Assembly (NCBI GenBank): GCA_032158295.1
Contig: CM063244.1
Location: 3,290,510 to 3,354,509, forward strand
From: Pycnopodia helianthoides
Lineage: Eukaryota; Echinodermata; Asteroidea; Forcipulatida; Asteriidae
DNA: 64,000 bases
Direction: 5' to 3'
The position numbers and the translations under genes were made by a program. Below the pieces are notes generated by a model. That model was not told the DNA's origin. It saw nothing but the letters and a program-made list of their open reading frames with translations, and ran no database searches. Each line of letters opens with the position of its first letter. Positions within the stretch are counted from its first letter, which is position 1. Below, in pieces: positions 35,816-46,437 of this stretch.

Positions 35816-36002
35816 AGATGAGATCTGAGGAGTCCTGAGATTGTAAACAGTTAAGTTATTAACAACAACCGTAGAGCCAACAACCAACACTGACCCCTTC
35901 AAAATCCAATGGCATGTTTTGTTTGATTCTGTTGGCCTGAGGGACTGCACTAGTAAACTGATTATGCCTAACATGGATCAGGCATACCACAATAAACAGA
36001 TT

Positions 36003-36155
36003 CCAAAAGATAGATTGCAAATTACGTCATTGACCACCATCTTTGATGACAAACAGTGGAAACGTGCACGCGTGTACGCGCTGCGCACAACTCTCAGCCA
36101 ATGATAGCCTTTTCACGCGTGCACGTTTCATCAATGATGGCAAGGGGACTATAGT
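36003..36155 (+). mobile_element. MITE family I copy 1
   Basis: ACGTCATTGACCACCATCTT, GTGCACGCGTGTACGCGC, CAGCCAATGATAGC and CACGCGTGCACGTTTCATCA occur in the same order as at 55519-55681 and 63345-63490. The ends are roughly inverted. Confidence 0.7.
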
Positions 36156-36176
36156 TTGGGTGTTGAGTTACCACCT

Positions 36177-36370
36177 GGGCCCAATTTCATAGAGCTGCTT
36201 AAGCAGAAAGTATTGCTTAACAATGGTCTGCTAAGCAAAAATGGGCAGCACACCCGCCACAATTTGTGCATTTGACATGGCAGCTTAGCTGGTAAACTTA
36301 TTCTGGTAAGCACCATTTTTTATGTGCGTAGCTCTTTTTTGTGCTTGAGCAGCTCTCTGAAATTGGGCCA
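36177..36370 (+). mobile_element. MITE family K copy
   Basis: It begins GGGCCCAATTTCATAGAGCT and ends CTCTCTGAAATTGGGCC, with runs of TTAAGCAGAAAGTATTGC and TATTCTGGTAAGCACC inside. Confidence 0.75.
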
Positions 36371-36461
36371 TGATGTTGGATTTTGTTTTGAGTGAGGAAG
36401 GATCTTAGTAAATCACTCAAGGGAGATAAGGTTAAAGAGATACTGCTTATGGGTTCGTAGA

Positions 36462-36817
36462 GTGTCGTGGCCAGGCGGATAAGAGCACCGAATTCAAGCT
36501 CTGGTGTTTCTGTTCGGCAGAGTGTGGGTTCGAATCCCGGTCGTGACACCTGTGTCCCTGAGCAGGACACTTTACTATAATTGCTTCTCTCCACCCAGGG
36601 GTAAATGGGTACCTGTGAGGGCAGAGATGGTTCTTGTGATTGATTTAGCTTAGTGCGCTACATATTTGGCAGCACAGGCTGTATACTCCCCAGGGAGCTG
36701 AGATGGTTTAAGGAATGAAATGGCCCAGTGATCAGGGTACTAATGTTGTTTGAAGCGCTTTGAGACATGGTGTATAAAGCGCTATATAAAAACCGAACAT
36801 TACTATTATTATTATTT
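36462..36817 (+). mobile_element. tRNA-derived SINE, copy 1
   Basis: The tRNA-like head (36462-36549) has TGGCCAGGCGG in the A-box position and GGTTCGAATCC as B-box, inside GTGTCGTGG / GTGACAC ends. It resembles a class II (Ser/Leu-type) tRNA. A body with CCTGAGCAGGACACTTTACT and a GCGCTATATAAA (ATT)n tail follows. Its dispersal and tail exclude an ordinary tRNA gene. Confidence 0.85.
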
Positions 36818-36829
36818 GTGCTAAAATTA

Positions 36830-37126
36830 AGGGTTCTGCCCAGGATATCTTTAGTGGTGTTTATGGACACTTTTTTCCCTGGAAACCATATTAATAGACT
36901 CAAATAAAAAAAGGTACTCAAATTAATGTCTTCGGATACCATTTTTACTGGTAAATACCCAATTTTTACATTTCGTTGAAAACCTTTGAAAGGAAATTGC
37001 AAGTGTAATTCAAAAATTTGGAAAATATGTGATGGTCGGAAACCGAGAAAATTCTGCCAGTGGTGGTTGGGGAATCCTGAGTGCTGGGCGGGTTTTCCAG
37101 CACCGACCACTGGTGGCAGAACCCTG
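36830..37126 (+). mobile_element. MITE family G copy 4
   Basis: The left end AAGGGTTCTGCCCAGGAT is slightly eroded; the right end is GGTGGCAGAACCCTG. It ends 63 bp before exon 6. Confidence 0.82.
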
Positions 37127-37189
37127 AATATTGGATTGAAATTGTATGACATAACTTTGCCATGTGTTTCTTGTGATTGATTATACCAG

Positions 37190-37285
37190 GTTGTACAGCA
37201 TGATCCATGTCGGGGTGGTGCTGGTCATTGGAATAGTCTCTTCAGATTCAAGCATCTTGCAACTGGACAGTACTTGGCTGCGGAG
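37190..37285 (+). CDS. ITPR: ITPR exon 6 of window: IP3-binding core, 32 codons
   Basis: The acceptor is GATTATACCAG and the donor GAGGTAAAC, phase 0. It encodes [20 protein letters not shown] then [12 protein letters not shown], equal in length to ITPR1 residues 286-317 in beta-trefoil 2. The 3' edge falls exactly where vertebrate ITPR1 has the alternatively spliced SI segment (about residues 318-332). No SI-like exon is visible in the 824-bp intron that follows. Confidence 0.98.
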
Positions 37286-37314
37286 GTAAACTCATGACTT
37301 AAGTGCACGTGGTG

Positions 37315-37484
37315 CAGGCCTGGAATTACATGGAGGCCACGGAGGCCATGGCCTTTGTTGCCACTGGTCTTGGCCTTGGTGCCCCCTTCAAAAGTTTCAC
37401 AAAGACTTAAAGATTTTCCAATAGAAGGGCCTTTTTACAAAATGAAAATGGTCTTGCCGTCTTGAACATGAAATTCCAGGCCTA
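37315..37484 (+). mobile_element. MITE with TIR CAGGCCTGGAATT
   Basis: It begins CAGGCCTGGAATTACATGGA and ends CATGAAATTCCAGGCCT. The interior has GGCCACGGAGGCCATGGCC and TTGCCACTGGTCTTGGCC, the likely ancestor of the 21-bp minisatellite unit in intron 2. Another copy lies inverted at 48429-48540. Confidence 0.75.
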
Positions 37485-37790
37485 GTATTGTTAACCCTTT
37501 ATATTCTTATTTCTTTCTTTCTTTCTTTCTTTCTTTATTTATTTTATGGAAGTGAATATTTAATTTTAAAATTCAGTTTGGAAAAGTGTCGATAAAGTTA
37601 ACATGTATAGAAGTTACAACCTTTTGTAGTATTTCATCTATTCTGATTGCCGCAAAGCTCTGAAATCAATATGGGACATAGCTTTAGGAATGTGTAATTC
37701 TTATTTGAGGTCAGACTTGGTGCCTTCTTGGAACAAGAAGTCTTGTGATGTATTGAGTGGTTTGATCTGACTCTTCTCCTACATTTACTA

Positions 37791-38123
37791 CAATGATTCT
37801 TTTCATATCTTAGGCTGACAATGATTCTTTTCATATCATAGGCTGACAATGATTCTTTTCATATCTTAGGCTGACAATGATTCTTTTCATATCTTAATGT
37901 CTTAGGCTGACAATGATTCTTTTCATATCATAGGCTGACAATGATTCTTTTCATATCTTAGGCTGACAATGATTCTTTTCATATCTTAGGCTGACAATGA
38001 TTCTTTTCATACCTTAGGCTGACAATGATTCTTTTCATATCTTAGGCTGACAATGATTCTTTTCATATCTTAATGTCTTAGGCTGACAATGATTCTTTTC
38101 ATATCTTAGGCTGACAATGATTC
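37791..38123 (+). repeat. 28-bp tandem array made of copied exon 7 splice acceptors
   Basis: The unit is GCTGACAATGATTCTTTTCA plus TATCTTAG. Each carries a pyrimidine-containing TTCTTTTCATATCTTAG acceptor followed by the first 14 bases of exon 7 (GCTGACAATGATTC). AG/GCTGACAAT junctions fall at about 37813, 37841, 37869, 37905, 37933, 37961, 37989, 38017, 38045 and 38081, and the true one at 38109/38110. Spacing is 28 bp except two 36-bp units with an extra AATGTCTT. Use of any upstream acceptor hits TGA or TAG within about 11 codons. Confidence 0.96.
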
Positions 38124-38270
38124 AGCTAAAGACACCACCCGGGAGAAGCTTCGTGGTCCCCACGGAGGCACTGTATACCAAGTGGTCCCCATTAACCACG
38201 GCAATGATATCGCTTCCATATTCGAGCTTGATCCAACGACTCTACAGGGAGGTGACTCGATGGTGCCAAG
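38110..38270 (+). CDS. ITPR: ITPR exon 7 of window: IP3-binding core, 53 2/3 codons
   Basis: The start is the last of eleven AG/GCTGACAATGATTC junctions, the only one with an open frame. The donor is CCAAG/GTGTGT, leaving phase 2. It encodes ADNDSAKDTTREKLRGPHGG, a variable segment, then the conserved HGNDIASIFELDPTTL and GGDSMVPR (about residues 333-384). It has two residues more than ITPR1, in the variable part. Confidence 0.95.
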
Positions 38271-39048
38271 GTGTGTATCAAGATAAGCTGTGATCTTAAA
38301 AGCTGCAATGTATTTCACTGAAACATGGTCTGGTTTCCTGACCACATTGTCAACTGTCTGCCAATTGTAATTGGAAAAGTATTAGCAATCAGTGTTTTAC
38401 ATTAGCAGTGGGAAGCACTTCAGACAGATTTTTTATTTTATTCATTATCACCAACCGTTAGTGGGAAGCCCTTTGAAATATTACACTGTACATATAGACC
38501 ATGTGACCTGTGACATCACGTTTGCAAAAGAGCCACAGAGCCTGGACTTCATACAGGCACAGGTTGTACACAGCTCAATGGAAGAATACCACAAATCTTA
38601 TGTTTTATGGAGATTGCACTGTCTGATTGTTCTCAACTTTTGATATGGAGAAAGGGGGGACATCTCAAAAGCTGTACAGCTGTTGCTTTTGTAAGTCTTG
38701 AATTTATGTGAAAATCATGACACAAAGTGTAAATTTTCCCATTGAGCCTGTGTAGCATCTTGCCCGTCAGGAAACGCATTAAAATGTACAAGGTCACCAC
38801 TCTGTAAACAAAGGTAACATGGTCTATAGACGGTAACAATTTACAAAATGATTATAAACAATTATTTATAAAAATGATAAAAATATTATTTTGCACACAA
38901 ACAAGTTTTGAACAGTTTGGACTGGTCCTAAGGTTTTACATGTAGCTAGTGGACCACTGTTTAGCGAGGATGCTGTCTACCTTTCTCCTTCTTTGCATCA
39001 TTTTTTTATAATGGGTCTACTGAATTAAACTTTTATCGTGCGTGTGGC

Positions 39049-39479
39049 GTGTCGTGGCCGAGCGGATAAGAGCCCTGGACTCAAGCTCTGGTGTTTCTGT
39101 TCAGCAGAGTGTGGGTTCGAGTCCCGGTCGTGACACTTGTGTCCATAAGCAAGACACTTAACCATTATTGCTGCATCCTTGGGATGGGACGTAAAGCCGT
39201 AGGTCCTGTGTGTTGTGTATTGCACGTAAAAGAACCCAGTGCACTTATCAAAAAGAGAAGGGGTTCGCCCCAGTGTTCCTGGTTTGATTGGCTGCATATT
39301 GCGCCACAGCACCTTGTAAACCATTACATGGTGCTATGTAAAGGAATAAGTCTAATACTTCAAAAACGTAGCTCCACAATACTTTGCAGGAAAATACTGA
39401 ATGTTGACGCCATGAGCGTCACTGAGTGATGGATATGAGCGCTATATAAGAAGCCACTATTTTTATTATTATTATTATC
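39049..39479 (+). mobile_element. tRNA-derived SINE, copy 2 (most complete)
   Basis: The head GTGTCGTGGCCGAGCGGATA has a perfect A-box, and the B-box region reads GGTTCGAGTCC before CGGTCGTGACAC. The body contains GGATGGGACGTAAAGCCGTA, GCACGTAAAAGAACCCAGTG and TACATGGTGCTATGTAAAGG. The tail is GCGCTATATAAG plus (ATT)n. It lies in intron 7, 56 bp before exon 8. Confidence 0.88.
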
Positions 39480-39534
39480 TGATTATGTAATGGGTTTTTT
39501 GTGTGTGAATCTTGAAACTATTCTTCTGATATAG

Positions 39535-39634
39535 GAGTTCTTATGTTCGCCTGCGTCATCTTTGTACCAATACTTGGGTGCATAGTACATCCATTCCACT
39601 GGATAAGGGAGAAGATAAACCTGTCATGCTTAAG
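39535..39634 (+). CDS. ITPR: ITPR exon 8 of window: IP3-binding core, 33 1/3 codons
   Basis: The acceptor is CTGATATAG (a short pyrimidine tract) and the donor AAGGTATGT. With the two bases from exon 7 it reads [21 protein letters not shown], then [13 protein letters not shown] (about residues 385-417). The [10 protein letters not shown] motif is typical of ITPR1-like receptors. Phase 2 in, phase 0 out. Confidence 0.97.
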
Positions 39635-40665
39635 GTATGTGTTCTGCCCTGGGATCAAGGCAGTCAAATTCAGTAACATCATGTAATGTATTTCCATGAG
39701 TGCATTGTACATGTACCTGTGCAATGGTCATGTTCTGCCCTAAGAGCAAGGCAGTCAAATTCAGTATTACATTATACGTGTAATGTATATACCCATTAGT
39801 GCATTGTGTGCAATGGTCACAGTGTATTGTGAATACCATGTTTGTGTATACATTGTAAATTTAAAGTTGTAGTGATGTTCCACTCTGAGCGAGTCTATTA
39901 TGCTAACATAGAGTCCCAAACATGAGTTGAGCATGTGATCCATGCATGTTTATTAGTAGCAGGAACATTGAATCCCCTATGGGAGGCGTTTGAGCCACAA
40001 GGTGGCAGCAGACTTACCTGATAAATCTATTCTCTTGGAAAATAGTAATGATAATAAGCTCCTATGAAGCACTATTTCATATAATAATACAACAAATTAT
40101 AATAATGAAACCTTATAAAGTGCACAAATCCACAAAAGTGCTCATGGCGCTAATACAAACAGTAACATACATGATCATTAATCAAAAAGGAAACGTAGGC
40201 CTATTTAGTATTTATTAGCTTAGACGAAATCCAGAGTACAATACATGCAGTAAAGAAATCCAAATTAAAATAAAATCACACTGTGAAAACAACCATTTAC
40301 TTAAAGACTTGTCAAGCATCAAACCTCATTAGATAAATCATATTGCTTTAATGTGTGATAGACAACAAATTGCGAACTTTTGATTACGCATAAGATTTGC
40401 ACGGGTATTTGAAGGGGATTAAGTGTTATTCAGTGATTCTACTAAGGTTCTCATGATGTACATGTACATACATCTGCACTTGTCAATCAAGCACTTACAC
40501 TGTACATTGTACAACATGGGGATAAATGTACATGTACCTTCTATCCTTGTTGATTGGTAGGCCATACTGTATGTTATTTATTTTAGCACTCTAGAGCTTG
40601 TTTTCATGAATGCTGTCACTTTACAAATTGTGTATTTTCTAAACTGTGGTGTGATTGTCTTCCAG

Positions 40666-40826
40666 GTTGGTACGGCACAGATTCGTGAAGATCGTGAGGC
40701 ATTTGCAATTATCCCTGTACCTCCCGCTGAAGTCAGGGATTTAGACTTTGCTAATGATGCAAACAAGGTGCTGTCCGCAATCGCTTCCAAGTTAGAGAAG
40801 AGCTCTATTACACAGAATGAGAGAAG
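40666..40826 (+). CDS. ITPR: ITPR exon 9 of window: IP3-binding core, 53 2/3 codons
   Basis: The acceptor is GTCTTCCAG and the donor GAAG/GTTAGT (a less common donor). It encodes [54 protein letters not shown] (about residues 418-471). This links beta-trefoil 2 to the armadillo-like alpha-helical half of the core. Length equals ITPR1. A 32-bp minisatellite starts within 50 bases of the donor. Confidence 0.97.
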
Positions 40827-40855
40827 GTTAGTTGCACTGTTGATGACTCAAGCTG

Positions 40856-41715
40856 GTGAGACTCGAGTCGCAAACTTTTGTGACTTGCGACTTGACTTGA
40901 CTTGACTTGGACAAAAATGACTTGTGACTTGACTTGTGGAAAAATGACTTGAGACTTGACTGATCTTGTGCAAAATTGAATTGAGACTTGACTTGACTTG
41001 TGCAAAAATGACTTGACTTGTGGAAAAATGACTTGAGACTTGACTTGACTTGTGGAAAAATGACTTGAGACTTGACTTGACTTGTGGAAAAATGACTTGA
41101 GACTTGACTTGACTTGTGCAAAAATGAATTGAGACTTGACTTGACTTGTGGAAAAATGAATTGAGACTTGACTTGACTTGTGCAAAAATGACTTGACTTG
41201 TGGAAAAATGACTTGAGACTTGACTTGACTTGTGGAAAAATGACTTGAGACTTGACTTGACTTGTGGAAAAATGACTTGAGACTTGACTTGACTTGTGGA
41301 AAAATGACTTGAGACTTGACTTGACTTGTGGAAAAATGACTTGAGACTTGACTTGACTTGTGCAAAAATGACTTGTGACTTGACTTGACTTGTGCAAAAA
41401 TGACTTGTGACTAATGACTTGACTTGTGCAAAAATGACTTGAGACTTGACTTGACTTGCACAAAAATACTTAAGACTTGACTTGACTTGAGCAAAAATGA
41501 CTTGAGACTTGACTTGACTTGTGCAAAAATGACTTGAGACTTGACTGATCTTGTGCAAAAAGGGATTGAGACTTGACTTGACTTGGACAAAAATGACTTG
41601 AGAATTGACTTGACATGAGCAAAAATTACTTGAGACTTGACTGATCTTGTGCAAAAAGGGATTGAGACTTGACTTGACTTGGACAAAAATGACTTCAGAC
41701 TTGACTTGAGAAACA
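40856..41715 (+). repeat. 32-bp minisatellite built on ACTTG, about 26 copies
   Basis: The common unit is GACTTGACTTGACTTGTGG followed by AAAAATGACTTGA; shorter forms lack one or two ACTTG pentamers. All three minus frames stay open ([18 protein letters not shown] repeats) as a by-product. It is in intron 9, close to the exon 9 donor. Confidence 0.93.
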
Positions 41716-42412
41716 AATCATTTGCACTGTAGAATGTACTTACCAAAGACAATGCAAAATGCTTACACTACATCTTATATGTACCCCAGAAAAGGATTTG
41801 TTAAATTGTTTTGTCTGACCTAGTCTTGACCTCGATTTGACCCGACCTGATTATAAACTTGATGTAATTATTTTCTGATTGAGATTGACAAGCCAATAGC
41901 TGGCATCCTATTCATTAAGGCCCTTTTTTAGTACAGTGCACTGTGTTTAAGATCCGTAAAGGACGCTAATCCATGGGGGTATTATAACGTCCTTCCAAAT
42001 ATATCCTTGACTTCTCTTCTGGATCCCTTTCTCCCTCTTTGACCTTCAACTCTGGTATTTATCTTTCTATTAGTGTATCTGTATGTAAAGTTGAGCTTGA
42101 TTACTAATGAAGTACAGGCACATTACATGTGAAACCGTTGCATTACCCATACTCCTAGTTCACTACACCCTTACAGCCTAACACACTCAAGGTATTCTAG
42201 TTGCTTGATGTCCCCCTTTGACCTTCATCAATGACCTCAATGTCAGTTTGGGGGTATTAAGGTATCTTTACAAGCACGTGTGTTCCCCTTGACATTTCAG
42301 TTCCTCAGATGTTTGTACTTTTCCCCAGGAAGTAATGACGTCATAATAGAAGTGTTACTCAAAATAAATATTGACAAATTGTTTAACCTGAAAGCTATTA
42401 GTTAAAACAGCC

Positions 42413-43303
42413 ACACCAGTACCAATCTTCCACAGAAATATTTCAATCTGAAAACTTACTGATTCTAAAGTTTATACCAGTACCAATCCTCCAAAGAAAT
42501 ATTTCCATCTGAAAACTCACTGATTCAAAAGTTCATACCAGTACCAATCCTCCACAGAAATATTTCAATCTGAAAACTTACTGATTCTAAAGTTTATACC
42601 AGTACCAATCCTCCAAAGAAATATTTCCATCTGAAAACTTACCTATTTCTAAAGTTCATACCAGTACCAATCCACCAGAGAAAATTCTCCATCTGAAAGC
42701 TCACTGATTCTAAAGTTCATACCAGCACCAATCCTCCAGAGAAATATTTCAATCTGAAAGCTCACTGATTATAAAGTTTATACCAGTACCAATCCTCCAG
42801 AGAAATATTTCAATCTGAAAGCTCACTGATTATAAAGTTTATACCAGTACCAATCCTCCAGAGAAATATTTCAATCTGAAAGCTCACTGATTATAAAGTT
42901 TATACCAGTTCCAATCCTCCAGAGAATTATTTCAATCTGAAAGCTCACTGATTATAAAGTTTATACCAGTACAATCCTCCAGAGAAATATTTCAATCTGA
43001 AAGCTTACTGATTATAAAGTTTATACCAGTACCAATCCTCCAGAGAAATATTTAAATCTGAAAGCTCACTGATTATAAAGTTTATATCTGTACCAATCCT
43101 CCAGAGAAATATTTCAATCTGAAAGCTCACTGATTATAAAGTTTATACAGTACCAATCCTCCAGAGAAATATTTAAATCTGAAAGCTCACTGATTATAAA
43201 GTTTATATCTGTACCAATCCTCCAGAGAAATATTTCAATCTGAAAGCTCACTGATTATAAAGTTTATACCTGTACCAATCCTCCAAAGAAATATGTCCAT
43301 CTC
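42413..43303 (+). repeat. 60/61-bp tandem array, 15 copies
   Basis: The units contain AGTACCAATCCTCCAGAGAA, ATATTTCAATCTGAAAGCTC and ACTGATTATAAAGTTTATAC. Central copies are nearly identical, and the first five form an alternating AAAGTTCATA / AAAGTTTATA pattern. This is the second array in intron 9, about 700 bp after the 32-bp one. Confidence 0.95.
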
Positions 43304-43536
43304 AAGTGCTGTCAAAGTTGACCAAATAGCATTTGTAACACTCAAATCCTGTTTCTTATTTTTGTTCTGCCTGATTTGGATTATAAAGCTCAAACATAAA
43401 CTGTTTGTTTTCGTTTACACTCACACAAGATAAATTTTCAGAGAATAGTCACATGGTGTGTTTGTTGAAAACTAGAGGTTAGAAACAAAATTACTCTACC
43501 TTTCATTGATGTGGTTGTCTTGACCCTTTTGTGTAG

Positions 43537-43678
43537 GTTTGTGACTCAGCTGTTGACAGACTTGGTGTATTTTGTCTCCATGTTGCAAAATAACGGAGGT
43601 GATGCGTTGTGTGTGGTGGTTCAGAATCCTGACAGAGACAGACAGAAGCTGATGAGAGAACAAGACATCCTCAAGCAG
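43537..43678 (+). CDS. ITPR: ITPR exon 10 of window: IP3-binding core, 47 1/3 codons
   Basis: The acceptor is CCTTTTGTGTAG and the donor CAGGTAGAC. It encodes [47 protein letters not shown] (about residues 472-518). The basic helix holds the IP3 contacts equivalent to R504, K508 and R511 in [11 protein letters not shown], all kept. This is the alpha-helical half of the pocket. Length equals ITPR1. Phase 2 in, 0 out. Confidence 0.98.
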
Positions 43679-43737
43679 GTAGACATCTCTTTTACTTTGT
43701 TGTGTCATTGTAAACATGGTAAACCAGGTTTTTTTTT

Positions 43738-43886
43738 GTGTCGTGGCCGAGCGGATAAGGGCACTGGACTCGAGCTCTGGTGTTTTGTTCAGCTGAGTGT
43801 GGGTTCGAGTCCGGTCGTGAAGCGGTTGTTCCCATGTGTTGTGTAATGCACGTAAAAAGAACCCAGTGCACGTGATTGGACAAGGC
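43738..43886 (+). mobile_element. tRNA-derived SINE, truncated copy 3
   Basis: The tRNA-like head (GTGTCGTGGCCGAGCGGATA ... GGTTCGAGTCCGGTCGTGA) is joined directly to a body piece GCACGTAAAAAGAACCCAGT. It stops at the next copy's head at 43887. Confidence 0.8.
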
Positions 43887-44318
43887 GTGTCATGGCCAAG
43901 TGGATAAGAGCACCGGACTCGAGCTCTGGTGTTTCTGTTCAGCAGAGTGTGGGTTCGAGTCCCGGTCGTGACACTTGTGTCCTGGAGCTAGACACTTAGC
44001 CGATATTCCTCCGTCCTTCGGATGGGACGTAAAGCCGTTGGTCTCGTGTGTTGTGTAATGCACGTAAAAGATCAAGTGCACTTATCAAAAAGAGAAGGGG
44101 TTCGCCCCGGTGTTCCTGGTTTGATTGGCTGCATATTGCGCTGCAGCACCTTGTAAACCATTACATGGTGCTATGTAAAGGAGGTCTAATACCTTAAAAC
44201 GTAGCTCCACAATACCTTGCAGGAAAATGCAGAATGTTGATATTGTAAAGCACATAGAGAATTAAGTATTAATTATTAAGCGCTATATAAATCGAAAGTT
44301 ATTATTTATTATTATTTT
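43887..44318 (+). mobile_element. tRNA-derived SINE, copy 4
   Basis: This is a full copy with head GTGTCATGGCCAAGTGGATA, B-box GGTTCGAGTCC, body GGATGGGACGTAAAGCCGTT and GCGCTATATAAA plus (ATT)n tail. It sits head-to-tail after copy 3. Confidence 0.85.
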
Positions 44319-44352
44319 TACTCCCTTGTCTTTTTTGCTTGGTAAATGTGGC

Positions 44353-44677
44353 GTGTCATGGCCGACTGGTTTCTAAACAGCAGAGTGTGGGTTCAAGTCC
44401 CGGTCGTGACACTTGTGTCCTTGAGCAAGATACTTTACCATAATTGCTTTGTCCTTCGGATGGGACATTAAGCCGTAGGTCCCATGTAATAGGATTTGTA
44501 GTGCATGTAAAAGAACCCAGAACACTTATCATGGAAGAGTAGGGGTTTTAACCCCGGTGTTTCTGGCTCACGTAGCAAGCACCCTTATTTACAGGTTTCC
44601 TCAGGCTTGAGAGCTACAGTGCGTTCACTTATGAGGTATCCTTGGTTTCCAATACAGAAAATACCTAATAATAATAC
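44353..44677 (+). mobile_element. tRNA-derived SINE, copy 5 with shortened head
   Basis: The head GTGTCATGGCCGACTGGTTT lacks the anticodon region before CAGAGTGTGGGTTCAAGTCC. The body (TTGAGCAAGATACTTTACCA, GGATGGGACATTAAGCCGTA) and AATAATAAT tail follow. Confidence 0.78.
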
Positions 44678-45144
44678 AAAAAGGAAACCGAAATGAAATG
44701 ACAATGGAAACAACAGCTGCTGCAGGTGTACATGCATGTTAATATTCAATCAATTTTATTGTCAGTGAAATACATTTATAGTGTGTACAAAATGAAATGG
44801 TTACGTTTAGTTTCTCCTTGTGCATGTCATTGACACAAACTTTTTACTTTAATATTATTTCTGGGTTCAAAACTGTTCAAAATCTAATCTAATTGCGGGA
44901 GCTTCCTCTGAGTTTTCACCTTTAATTGGGATTTCTCTATTTCACCTGTATACGCTGTGTTAATGTTTATTGAACCCTCCATGTTTTTTCTAGGTGTTGT
45001 ATTGTAAGTTGCATCCCTTTGTAGCCCACTTTAGTTCACGTAGAGTCTATTCTGTCTTAGTTAATTATTGAACCTGTTCACACTGTACTTGTTAATGTTA
45101 GTCCATCTGTGCTTTTTGTTTGTCCGGGCATAGCTGCCACAAGC

Positions 45145-45860
45145 TTAAAGGATGTGTACAACATTGGCAAGGTTGAAAATATAAACGTTCACAGATTTGC
45201 ACATAACTTACATGGTATGAAGATGGTAATGGTGGAAAACTTTCATTGAAATAGTTTTACTTGAAATTGTATAGTTTTCAGGAAATGAGTAAAACAATTA
45301 GTCTTTATCAAGGTGATCAAATCCAATGTTTGAAAACAGTGGAAACATAAAAGAGGGTTTTTAACTATTTTCTCTTAAAGGAACATTACAGAATTGGTAA
45401 GAAAAAAACTTGTAAAATATATTTTTTTATCACAGATTTACATAAAACTTACACGGTCTAATGATGATGATAGTAGAAAACAAACCCTTGAAATATTTCT
45501 CTCTGAAATGCCATATTTGATGAGAAATGAATAAACTGATTTTCCAATTGGAGTTTATCGCTCAGTGAGCGTTTTATTCATTTGTTGAATCTATATGATT
45601 TCATGCAAATGTGTAATCGGTTTTTCACTATTTTCTCGTGACCCAGATGGTCGATCGATCTCAAACTTCTACAGGTTTGTCAGTTTATGTATATGGTGGA
45701 TTACATAAAGTGCTTACACTGCCAGCAACTGTTTTGTTAGCAAAACCAATTCTGTAATGTTCCTTTAACTTTCACATGTTTGTTATTTCATGTATATGTT
45801 GGGTCACATACAGTGTAGATACTGGTCTTTGACAATTACCAATGTTGTACAATGCCTTTC
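45145..45860 (+). mobile_element. Family D MITE containing a nested family A MITE
   Basis: The left end AAAGGATGTGTACAACATTG and right end CAATGTTGTACAATGCCTTT are inverted. The body is split at 45375-45768 by a complete family A element; TTTTCTC lies on one side and CTTTCACATG on the other. Confidence 0.8.
45375..45768 (+). mobile_element. TTAA MITE, family A copy 5 (nested)
   Basis: This is a full-length copy with TTAA at both ends, inserted inside a family D element. It is therefore younger than that element. Confidence 0.88.
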
Positions 45861-46437
45861 TGGCTATGCCCCCATTTCCAATTATCCTCTTACTGAACTT
45901 TATTATTGTAATCATGATTCTCTGTTGGAGTGGAAATAAATATCTTGAAATGAAAATAAGTGATATTGCCACTTTGCATGGCGTGGAAAATAAGAAGTAA
46001 CTATAACTAGTAAATTTGCGGGTACAACCATGTGTCAAATCTCTTTTGTTTTTATTTTATTTTATTACACTGTCACTGGCAAAAACAATACAAAGAAAAA
46101 CAAGGGATAAAAATAAACGAAAAATAAAGAAGAAAAAAGAATAAACAAAAGTTGCCTTGAAATAAAAAAAAGTTTAGGGTTAAAACAAAAATATTTAAAA
46201 AGTAACAAAAAAATGCCAGTGAGTGGCAAGATGGAACAGGTGACCAGCCCCTCTACAGAGCCATCCTACCACAGTTGAAAGGGAAGGGTTGGGGGAGAGG
46301 GGAGGGGGAGAGGGAGGGGGAAGGGGGTGGAAGAGGCAATACTGCTCCCCAAAAGAGAGTTACACATGGTTGTACCCGCAAGTTCCTCTTCATGTACATG
46401 CTTGTTAATTTCTCTTTATTGTCATTTCCATCATCAG

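Larger units (their letters stand above)
19746..37189 (+). other. 17.4-kb ITPR intron 5
   Basis: No exon is missing between exons 5 and 6, because their translations are contiguous in the family. The intron holds members of most repeat families listed here, three LINE or LINE-like fragments and short tandem repeats. The stretches 26250-28300, 31600-33500 and 33900-34620 show no feature I recognise. Their longest ORF (32604-33011, 135 codons) has no recognisable motif and no codon-level conservation signal I can judge. Confidence 0.7.

Noticed and set aside
37791..38123. CRISPR-like array
   Set aside because: Units are contiguous 28-bp repeats without unique spacers, in an animal intron, and end in an exon.
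40808..41752. Three overlapping minus-strand ORFs (up to 268 codons) with [11 protein letters not shown] repeats
   Set aside because: All frames are open because the ACTTG-based array contains few stops on that strand. No start context, no domain and no splice logic.
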